Part shown: one piece after another, positions 10,406-22,400 of the stretch
Position numbering within the stretch: position 1 is the stretch's first letter
Layout: each line of letters opens with the position of its first letter
Source of the DNA: Hydractinia symbiolongicarpus
Lineage: Eukaryota > Cnidaria > Hydrozoa > Anthoathecata > Hydractiniidae
Assembly (NCBI RefSeq): GCF_029227915.1
Contig: NC_079885.1
Span: 7,192,001-7,256,000 of the forward strand
DNA: 64,000 bases
Direction: 5' to 3'
Position numbers and translations under genes: made by a program
Notes under the pieces: generated by a model
Database searches by the model: none
What the model was told of the DNA's origin: nothing
Seen by the model: the letters and a program-made list of their open reading frames with translations, nothing else

Positions 10406-13400
10406 GTGTGTGTGTTAACAAAAGCATATGGGGAAAGATGTTTAAAATATTCTAAGACAAAAATTACAACAGTTATCAGCTGTAAATTAGTTGCTTTTTC
10501 CAACAAGCTAAAGCTAGCTTGGATGCTACTCTAAGCAATGCTATGTTTTTTGTTTACTTAACATTTTTGTTTTCATTCTTTTTTATTTTTACTTTAATCT
10601 TTCTTCATTTGTTTTTGATACAGTGGTGCAACTAACAATGACAGCACAGACTTTTTTACTTTTTATTGACTGCTCATTACTTAACAGACAAGGATTAATA
10701 TAAACTTTAGCTGTAACAAATCCATTGGTTTGATAATATTCATTAAAATATTACTTTTAAAATGAATTAAAATTTTACACTGTGACAACTTAACTACTAA
10801 CTCATAATGACTGAAAACATAAGCACTGCATTAAAAAAGGTGTGAAATAGGGTTTGACAGTTTGAAACACTACATAAAATTGTACTTTACGATAGTAATT
10901 TTTTTTTTGTCAAAATTAACTATTACTAATAATACTACCTTATGACTTTTAATAATTGCACCCATTAAACACAGATTTACACTACAACACTAATCGCACC
11001 ACTTGCACACAATATTATTCCACTTTCTGATTTTTATTTTGTTGTTATTTTGTATTAGCTTTTTGTTTTTTACAAAACTTTATGGACAGTTTTAACCAAC
11101 AGTTAAACAAGGTACATGTTACTTGTTATTTATTTTCTGCTATTTATATGTTAGTAATGCAGAATGGTTTAGACCAGTGACAAAATGTCTGGTGTCTATG
11201 TTGAAAGTATAACATTAACGCTTTTTGAGTAAAAGTTATTAATTAAGCTTTAATGCAATTTGTATTCAATAAAATTTATTACTGATTAATTTCATGCGGT
11301 ATTTAGCAGTAACAAAATAAAAATTGTTGTGTTTTACTGTGTTTTACTCAACCGTAATTTTTTCTTGTCCTAATCTGCCAATAATAATATATCTGTATTT
11401 GTATAAACCAGCCAGCTGAATCTCCAAGAACAACTGGAATACGACCTCCTTCAAGTGCAATTCCAAAAACTTCTTCTTCACCACCACCAGCGCAAAATAA
11501 AATTGCAGAGCCTCCTAGAACGCCATCCCCAGCTACTGGAATTCAAAAACCAAGAACTTTATCTCCTCCTGGATCAGCTATTGGCAAACCAAAGACTGCG
11601 TTAACAAAAACTGGGCAAGGCATTGGGAGGCCTTCAAGTACCGAAGATGTAACTAGAGGTTTGCCGAGACCAGGATCTGGTTTGCAGAGACCGCAAAGTG
11701 GACTTCAAAAGCCTTCCCAACAAAGTTCGGCAACACCCTCAAAAAACCAACAAAGTGGACTGTCTAAGGCATCAACACCAGCACAGAAGTTGCCACAGTC
11801 CTCTGGGTTAGCACAACCGGCAGCTTCGAAGAAACTATCATACCAACAAGATGCAGAGGTTGTGCAAACTGTAAACAACGAAGATGTGTCCAAGCCAAGG
11901 AGTTTATCTACTGAGGCGCCCTTAATAAAAGAACAGGAGAGTTATGCTCCAATAGAAAAGAAAATCTCGACAGAACATTTGCCACCAGCTCACAAAGTTG
12001 TTGCGGCACCAGAGGAAGTGTTGGAACTACAAAGAAAAGTGCTCGAAAAAGATAAAATGGTGATTGATTTGGAAGAGAAGTTAAATGTGTTGAAACAAAA
12101 GAGACAAGCTGATCTTGCTAAACTGAAAGAAGTTGACAAACTAAGAATGCAAAACCAGCAGGTACCATTTTAGTCCTTTTATATGAAAGTTGAAGGTATT
12201 ACTAATGCATCTCTGAAGTTGACAAGAAATTAAACAGCAAGTTCTCATTACTTTATGTATGCTTTATATCAATACCATTTCTTTAGTTTTTGGAGTACAA
12301 AGCAAAGTGGCAAGAGTCTCAGCGGGAACTTCAAAATCAGTTGCGACAAGCACAAAACGTAGGTTTCTTTGTGTACATTAAAGATATGATTTGACCTATT
12401 TATTATACAATATTTAACCACTAATTCAAGTTTAAAGACCTTGTCTAAGAATTTGTTTATTTCATGCAATGACAGTAATTACTTTTTTGGGAAATCATTA
12501 AACATTTGCAACTTGCTAAAATACACATTACTCTTGAATTGTCTATTGCAATCCTAAATATGTTACTGTGGAAAGTTTATCATTTCTTGAACATGATAGT
12601 TTAGTAGGCCTACTACTAAACTATCATGCCTACTAAACTATCATGTTCAAGAAATAATAAACTTTCCACAGTAATATGAATACTGAACAGACAAACCGAA
12701 ATAATATCTTCAATAACCTAAATATGTTAAAGTTCATTAGGACAGTGTTGCATCTAAAGTTGTATTTACCTTAAATTTATAATGAATTATTACCAGAAAG
12801 CTTGTGCAACTTTTCTCTTTTCAAGAACCATTTGGAGGGAAGAATAATTTTAAAAATTTTAGGCATTTTTTTTTCTGTCTAAGTTTGAGTACCAGTACCC
12901 ATACCAGTATATTGGTATTAAAATTTGACTGGATATATCGCTGCTGTAGCAATATGGAAAGAACCACCTTTGATGAGTCACACTTGTTTCAATATCATAC
13001 TTGGCACAATTTCTCTTGGCTATTCTATCCATTTCGCAGCAAATTATATCTTATGTTGAGGTCTTTTATAGTCTTTTAAGGTCATTACTGCTATACAAAA
13101 GTTTTCAATTTAATGTTTCTAAATCAATGACTCTCAGTCATAACTATTCTGTCCTATTAACAAAAGTTAAAAATGTTTGAAAATAAAATTGCAACAGGGA
13201 AGGTTCTTAACAACTGAGTTTTAACATGGATTAAGTCAACTGCTTTGTAATTTCAGGAGGCAAGAGAAGTTGCTGATCAGATGAGTTCAGAAGGAGATTT
13301 AACTGAACTTCAAGAAGCTGTCGAGATGGCTACCCTTGATAAAGAGATGGCTGAAGAGAAGGTAATTCAGGTTTTTTTCCAAAAACATGCTGTGCAGTTG

Positions 13401-16400
13401 CAACAAACCGTTGGTGTTTTGACTTTGCTAAATTTATATTTATATTATTCTGCTTAGATTAAAGAGTCCCTCTTATTTTTTTATCTTTAGTTGCATTAAG
13501 TAAAGGTGTCATTAAAAATGATAAACTAAAATTATAACCTATTACCTATCATCCTAACTAAAACTTGTTCTAATTAGCATTCCTTTAATATTACTTCGTG
13601 AAGTTGTGAAAAAGCAATGTTGTTCTAGACCATTAGATATTAAAATCTAAAATAAACCAATGACATTGATTATACAATTTTTAGGAGCATACATCACAAA
13701 ATCCAGATTGTTTTATATGGTTTTCGACCAATTTTTTGTTACAAGTGTTGTCCAATATACGTATAGCGTGTATGGTTATTTATAATGCAGTTTAATTATT
13801 ATTTATTTTTCTAGTACGAGAGTTTAGTGCAAGAGCATGACCAACTGAAAGAGAAGCATGAAGAAGTTTCTTTGGAGTTGGAAATTTTAAAAAATGAAAT
13901 AAGTGAAGGAGGTGAGGTCATCTTATTGTTTAATTTATTGTTGCAGAAACTGTGATCAGTCTAGATTGCATAGCTTAACCTAACATGTCTGATAGACTCA
14001 CTTTGGAAAAACAGTAAAATGTTCTAATATTCTGTGTAAACGTTTTGTTCTACTACTTCTTTTGTCTTTTTATAACAGGCGTTGAGACAGTTGCAGCTTC
14101 TGCTCAAGCGAAACAAATCGAACAGCAAAACACAAGATTAAAGGAAGCTCTAGTGAAGTAAAATAATTTTTTCAAGATTTGTAAGCATTATCGAATTTTT
14201 TAGATTGCGAAATTTTCATGTTAAATTTTGATCTGTTATGTTTGATTAGGCTCAAAGATATTGCTCAAAATGACAAAATGGAGCTGGCTCAAATACAAAA
14301 AGTTAATAAAGAACTGAACCAAAAATTATCAACAACAGGCAGTGAGAGAGACAAGCTGCAAGAAAGGTTACAAGTCGCAGAATCACAAGTCGATGAGTTG
14401 AAGGAACAGGTAATTAAAGTTTGTCAAATCAGTATATACCAGTTTATTTACCCAAAACAAAGTATTTTAGAATGTCTGTGTTCATTCCAACATTCTCTAA
14501 GAATTTTTTAGTTTTTTTAATTACATGCTCATCTATAATGAAGCCTGACTATCAGGCACCAAAGCAAAAAAAGATAGCAGAATAGCATCACAAAGGTCAT
14601 GCTAGAACAAGTTAAATCAATAACTCCTTCATGTTTTCAACAAATTTTGGAAACTTGGGAAACTCAGGGAAAATGTTAAGAGAACATTAAGTCAGGAAAG
14701 TCTGGGAATAAGTTTGGAATCAGTGAGTTTTAGTCATGTGCATACATTAGATTTCATTAACATGAACAAAGTCATATACATAATCAAATACTGTAGTGTT
14801 TTTAACATGTCAGGGTTCGAATTACCGCTTCGCACTTTGCAAAATGCGAAATGATTCTTCGCACTTCGCAAAATGCGAGTGAATTTAAAAAAAAAAAAAA
14901 ATAAGTTTGAACATTTCTATAATAAAAACGAAATTATTTAATCACTTTCCCCGACATTGAGTTCCTCACAACTTTATGCCACTTCTCTTATTATTTTTTT
15001 TCGTTGAAACACAGGATCTGGGAAAGAAGTTATTCGTAACTCGTCCACTGTAAAAAAGTGAGCATGCACGTTAAGAACTAAAAACAAAAATAAAATTTCC
15101 AGATATCGTGATCACCGAGCACTATGCGTGTGATGATTGCAGGCACAGGAACTTTGTTTCTGTCTATCGCTGGTGAGAAGAAAACTGGAAAATAAACTAT
15201 AAAATCATACAAATATGTCATACCATTACAGTGTTTAAATATGCTGAAAATGCGTTTTCCACCAATCTGAACTCCTGAAATTCCAAATTTCCCCTTGTGC
15301 GGTAACCATGGGGAGATACTGAACTAGTACAGATTAAAATGTGTGAAGTATTTTTATATGATAATTCGAACCCTGCATGTGCCTATAAAACGTGTTAGCA
15401 ATTTTCTGCAGTTTTCTACACTGTTTTTTGAAACAACGTTAACCGAAAATGGACAATTAAAATTGTCAAGGAATTTGATGATTGGTCAGATAAAAGTCAA
15501 GGAATTGTTTCCCTTTTTTTGTGTCCAGACCTGTTAATTGTTTTGTTTTTGTTAAACAATACCATTCTTAAAGAATAGGATTGATTAGTCTCTTTTATCC
15601 AGGTCGACATGGCACTTGGTGCAGAAGAAATGGTTGAAAAAATGACAGATAAAAATCTTGAGCTTGAAGATAAAATTGAAAAACTTGAAGAAACCATTCA
15701 AGACCTTGTAAGTTTTTTTCCTTTAGATGATTCCAGTTATATAACGCTTTCATTCTATGAAAGTTTGACCAAAACTTACGTGGGTTTTGATCATCAAAAC
15801 TTACATGAGTTTGACCATCAAAACTTATACGTGTTTGACCATCAAAACGTATATGGGTTTGACCAGCCAGATTTATGAGTTTGACCATCAAAACTTATAT
15901 GAGAGTTTAACCATCAAACCATCAAAATCTATCTAGGGGTTTGGCCATCAAAACTCATATGAGAGTTTGACCACCAAAATTTATATGGGTTTGACATCGA
16001 TGCTGTGGTGTGATATTTACCGTCAAATTCTTCCAGTCAAAGAAAAGTTCAAATCTTTCAATGCATATTCTGCACTATATGTGTATATGCCCTCTTTTAA
16101 TAAAGATGTTAGAATCTACTGTGATAATTACCTACACTATTCCTGAAATGTAAAGTAAAAAACTAGTCAGACTGAAAAAGAAAATGGTGGATAATGCTTT
16201 TGTTTTTTTAGGAAGCTTTAAGAGAACTGAACGAAGAACTAGAAGAAAGTCATGTTCAAACTGAGCATGATTTACGAGAGGAAATAGCTATGGCGGATAA
16301 TAAAATTAGAGAGGTATGTTGAACAAAAATTTTGAAAGCTTTGAAATATTAAAGAAACGTTTTTTTAAATTAATGTTTTTTTTTTTATTTTTTGCTTTTT

Positions 16401-19400
16401 ACTATTTAGTGTGAGCGACAGGTTACAGCTCAAATAGAGCAAGCTAATGATTATCAAGAAACCATCGTTAAATTCAGACAGCTTGTTCAAAATTTGCAGG
16501 TATTTTTTTATAATACTTTTCAAGTGTCTAAAAACTTGAGAATTTATATGTAATGTATATAATATTATATTTTATATATATATAATACAAAATATATGGT
16601 TAATAATCTTACTTTTGCATATTACCTTTTGTTACATCACTTAAAAGATGAATGGGTGTATCTTTTATGTTTCATATTTGTTTAGAATCGCATCAAAGAA
16701 TTGCACGATCAGTCCACTGATTCTTTACCAGCCGCGGACCTAGACACTACTCCAGTTCCTGAGATTGACTTCAAAACAAAGTTTGCTGAAGCAAAGCAAT
16801 ATGGACGTGTGAGTCTGTGATTTATGTATTGCCCTTTCTTAATAGTAAAAATAACCCCATAATTGTCATAACATGTAAAGTTTAGTTCTCGTGCCTCTCA
16901 TTTCTTAGCAAAAAGTAAGAATTGGAAGGCTTGGAAACTTAAAAAAGGAAGGATCATTTTAACACTAGTCACCCAATTTTGTTTAAAAATTAAAAACAAT
17001 GTCACACATTCTTCTCCAGCTTAAGTAAACATGAAACATTAAAAACTCATCCCAGGCCGTACCAATGGATGGTCCACTGGATGGATCTTTAAACAATTTT
17101 TTTTCACATGCTTGATATAGAATCTTTGAACCACTCAAAGATTAAAAATTTATGCAAATAATTATTTCTTCTCATTTTCATCTTAGCTCCCATAACCCTT
17201 TCCCCAGATTATTTGTTGCTCACCTATATGTACCTATATGTAACTCCCTTAAGTAACTCCCTTTTAACTGTATCAGACCGTTAGCAAGTAAGAATCAGTA
17301 GTTCTTGCAAATGCCAATCTTTTATATTAAATTTGGTCCTAATTTTGGCGTAGCTCATTCTATCAACTTCTTTTAGATGATCGAACTTGAGTTAAACAAA
17401 TATCATGTCAAGGAAGCCAATAAGAAAATTGAAATGATCAACTCGTTCTTACCAGAGCATTTCACGAAGAGAGGAGGTAGGTTTGTTTGTTACATCTTTT
17501 ACGAATTCCACTTACATCACTTTCATTTTAAGGACAGGGTAGATTTCTGTAGTAATGTAGTGATCATGTCTATTGTAAAAGCAATAAATAAGTGGCTCAG
17601 TGACAATATTTTTTAATCTTCTGAAAAATAATATTTTAGTGAGCTTCTGCAAGAAGGAAGTATTGTTTATCTAAGGTGACGTTTTTTTACCTTCCTTTTC
17701 AGCTGACTATGATGGGATATGTTTGTTATTGTTGTTGGAAAGAATAAAGTTTAAATGTCAATTGCTTTCAAGTCAACTTCACGAAAAGGTATGCATGTGT
17801 TTTGCTTGTTAAATGTTGTCTTCATAAAGTTTACTGTGTAAAGGTGATTTAAAATATAGCCTGGGGTCATATTACTTTATCACTTTGATTAATGACCCCA
17901 TATTGAATAATTACTACCCTCTCCACCTGAGAACAGTCACCTCCTTTCAAAGTAAACAAGACGTATGATATACGCAAACAACCTCGCGAATAAAGTTTAC
18001 AAAAAGCTGTCTATCAAATTGGGATTTTTGTTACGAAGTTAGACACGACATATTTTACTATTCAGATACGCAATAATATTTGTTACACACTTATTTTTCA
18101 AAATTGATTTGTGAGACCTTCCTGAACGGAAAATTCCTCAAACTTTTAATTTTCGATGGGTCCGTCTTGGGTGAACCGACTGACAGGAAGAAGAAAGACC
18201 ACAAACCCACAAACCCCAAAATTTGCGAAATTCATTAATTCAGTTAATTCTGCCTACATTCACTTTTAAAAATTTTGGTGGAAACACCTTTATTTACTAG
18301 TTAGTTAAACAAGTGTTTTGAACACTTGTCTTATCTTTTTAAAAAAGAAAAAAGAAAAAAAAAGTAAAAGTAGTTACCAAGATGAGATTCGAACACACGA
18401 CGACTCCCGTGTCGGTGCTCAGAGAGGCAAAAATTTCCATTCTTGTAGGACACATTTGCGTTTTAATACAAGCTCACGAGCTTGTAAAAAATATAATAAA
18501 TTATCAACCTTTTAATTCTTGTAAGTACTACAGACAAAAGAGTAGTGTTTCAACGAGGTGCAATTTTAAAATACTATAGAAATGAAGCTAAAAACTTTTT
18601 AGTTTGTTAAGGTTTTAGTTTTGCAAAGTGTTTCCTCCTTTGTAAAATACAGTCATTCAAATAAGTGTAAAAAACATGTTTAAGTTTGGACACTTGGTAT
18701 AGAAATAACAATGTTGTAATTTTTTTATATATTTTTAGCATGATGTTGATGAAATTGTCGAAGGGGGACAATCATTAGAAGGTGTGAAAGGTGATCAAGC
18801 AAGTTATGCATGTCTGTTGGCATATAACTTGTCAAACTTTCACACTGTCGTGTCGCAATTCCACAGGTAGGAACATTTAAAATGACTATTTTTGACGGTA
18901 AAGGGTTCCTCTTTTAATGTTTGTGAAACCGATGTCCTTGATATTACTGTCAGTTTAATATTGTTGGGTTTTTTAAGAGCTTTGAATGAAACAGACGTTC
19001 CTACATTTGTGCGAGTATCTGGCCAGTATCCAGAGTTGGCAGCGCACGAGAAGATACTGGATAATTACATTGAACTGCTTAGCAAAGATCTGGTTAGTCA
19101 ATATTGTTTATCTTTTGTAATTTGGTGCTTCTAATCGTTGACATTCGATAAATGTTCTTATGGTCTATCATATATCTACAATGCATGCGTCTATATATCA
19201 GAAGAAGAAAAAGTAAACAGATGTTATAGGCTTCTATGGCATATTAAAACTGTCACTTTAAAACCTCTATATTTGCCAAACTACTATGATTGGTTGAATA
19301 AACCCCTGGCAGATCCATACCAAATCAATTGTAGCCCTAGGGGCTTATTTAACAAAACGAAACGTGGCTGGTTAAAGCTTTTTTCTGTTTTAGCCCTGTA

Positions 19401-22400
19401 GTTCTGCTTCCTGATATTTTGCTGTACAAATTTTTGATTTTTTTTTTCGTATAAACTTGTAAATAAACATGTTTCCAGCTTGCAATGTGCTTTCCAATAT
19501 AAGACAAGCCATGTTGTTTTGTCAGACAATTTACAACATTGTATATTTTAGCTTGATGATACTGTTTCTCTTGAAGTGCTGGAGAAGACGATTAATCAAT
19601 ACAAGGTTTGTATTTAGTATTTTTAAATGATTTATGTGACCTTTGACCATATCTACCTATTTCCACACTGGACATACTAATTCTTTTTTTTTTAGAATTT
19701 CTACAAACTTAATTTGGCGTCTGCACCACGTGATTGCACAGAGTTTCTAGCTGATGCTCTTGTTATGTTTAATAATGGTGCGAAAGCTGTGTCGACTGAT
19801 TCACAACGTTTGAAAGCTCTTGCTAAGGTGGGTTGTTTTTTTTTGTGATCATTTTAGATTAAATAAAGAATTTATATTTCCTTGTAAACTTTTTTATCTT
19901 TGAAATTTTATCTACGAATACAACCTGTGGAATAAACTGCTCAGTTGTCAGTTTTTTTTTAATTCTTGGAATTTTAAATTTAGAGTTGTGAGGAGGGAAG
20001 TATTTTCATCAACTTGTTGAGTTTTATGGAATTGAAGAACATGGAAGTCAAACAACTTTGCAAAAAGGTAGATAACTTTATATAAAAAAGTTATTTGTTC
20101 TGTGTCGTGTAATAAGAGAAATGTCCAAGAAGAATCACAATAGCAAGTAAGAGTTTTTGTATGATATCTCTGTGTATGTGTCCTGCTTGGTCAGGAAAGT
20201 AAGGAAAGACAGTAAAATGTCGTTACAAATGATTGGAAAATGATTGTAGGCTATTAAACAAGATCCATATCCTAGAATTTTCTTACGTTTTGGGTGTAAC
20301 TGGCATTTTCACATCCATATAATAGACTATTTAGATAAAATAGGGGTAAATTTAGATAGCAAGCCAACTACATTTGTTTCTTCGAATTGTGATGCTATTC
20401 TATCAATTTCTTCTGTTTATTAATATCGTGGACTTTCTGTTTATTTGCATAGATCAAGAGAAGAATGATTCAGGATTCAAGTACAACTTTGTTGTATCCA
20501 GCGAATGTAAGTTGCAACAATAGAGTACTAATCTGTGATATCTTATTGCTTTGTCAATATGTGTCATTAAAACCATATTGTGATATTAGATCTGTTAGAT
20601 TTCTAAGAATTCGGAACAGAGTCCCAGAATTTGTACATTTTTTTTTCAGGTGACGCAAGATATACTTGATGCTTTACAAGAACAAGGTGTACTTGTTCGA
20701 TACGTGCAAGATTTGGCATCTGTTTTGTCCTTAAAGTCTGCCCAACTTCCAGGTACAAAGAGAAATTGTAAATTTTATGTCAACCACAGCAAATAAGAAT
20801 TGTATTCAAAAGTTTTTTGAAAACATGCAAAAAGCCATGTCAGTCTACAAAAACACTGATCTAACTTTACAATTTTAACCGAAGTTGTTTTTGACGTTTT
20901 AACTGACAACATCTATATTCTACTCGCTAAAATATTTTCACTGTTTAAAGCCTCTGTGGCTTATTATTATTATTATTACCAAAAGTTAGAAGAGTAAATA
21001 ACTTTTATACAATTAAACATAGCATTTTCAATATTAAGATAGAACTCCACTCCGATAGCAGAGTTAAACAGCGCAGTGTTCACTGCAACAAAAATTAGCG
21101 CTGAAATTTCAAAATGGCAACGATCCAAGCAAATGCATTGTAGACCTCTCAACAAATGATTTTGACTTTTGAAACAGACAGCATGTCCTATAGCGATTTT
21201 TTATTATTGCGCCTTGAGTCGACATGGTAGAAGATCAAGTGGTCTATTTTGTTTATTATTTTTAAAACTGCATTTATGCAGAAGAGCTCTGAAGTTGACT
21301 TTTCTTTCAGAGGGAGAATTACTTTTGAGTGGTCACCTCGAAGAGTCATCTCAAGACTGTGTCACTTTGGTATATGAACGGGATGATGAGGCCATGGAGG
21401 TTTTGAGGTATGTGTGTAACATCTTGTATGAAACCGTTTAAGGAAGATTATTCGTGAAGAGAACATATTTTCTCATCAAGTCACGCAAGTGACCAGAAAA
21501 TTTTTGGATTAAGTTAAAATAGCCAACAAGAGGTTAATTGGGAAAGAAATCATTTTATTCGAAATGACGCGTGTTTAAATTCACAGAGATTTTTATTATA
21601 TCTCTATGTTCAATTTAACAGTATAATGTGCATGCTGACTCTGTTGAGAATGAAAAATTCGGATTTGCCATAATAAAGATTCACTTATATAAACACCCTC
21701 CGTATAAACTATCTGAGTTCATCACTATCATATAGTGTAGTGGGTTCGTCTGCGGCTACCAGTTCTGGGGAATTGTGGATCGAATTCCACTAACTACCAG
21801 GCAGTATGTTAATGATGAGCGAAGTCGTTCTTCTTGAATATGACATGCTCAAATGTTCCTTATACTTGGATTGTCGACGAGAAGACGTCATAACAACGAA
21901 ATACGTTGTTACGACAGGAAGACGTCGTAACAACGAAATTCGTTGTTATAACGAGAAGACGTCGTAACAACGAAATACGTTGTTACGACAAGAAGACGTA
22001 ACAACGAAATACGTTGTTACGACAAGAAGACGTCGTAACAACGAAATACGCTGTTTAGATTAACAGTGATAAAGCAATTATTTACTTTTGATACTTTTTA
22101 GTGAGAGCTTCAAGAAAATCTTGTCTTGTTTGTCTGGGTTGGCCATCAAACTTCCTGAAGGAGAATATGATACGGAACCTGAACAAAAGGTGAAAGACGC
22201 ACATTCCAACATAATAATTAATTGTTTTGAGTGTGTTGGGTCATGGTTGAGTGTGTCTGCCCCGTAATGTGTGAACGAATAAATGAATATCAGAGAATGT
22301 GTTGTGTATTTGCTGTATGTTGGGTTTTTAATTCTAGCCTACGCCTCCTTACTTAAATCGAGCTAATGCGTTCAAAGAGGAACTTTCGTCCACAACCAAG

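Noticed and set aside
18368-18440. Minus-strand tRNA-like word GTGTTCGAATCTC
   Set aside because: It resembles a B box, but no A box lies at the proper distance and no stems form.
21881-22056. Regular repeat resembling a CRISPR array
   Set aside because: Units abut with no unique spacers, the setting is a eukaryotic intron and no cas genes occur.
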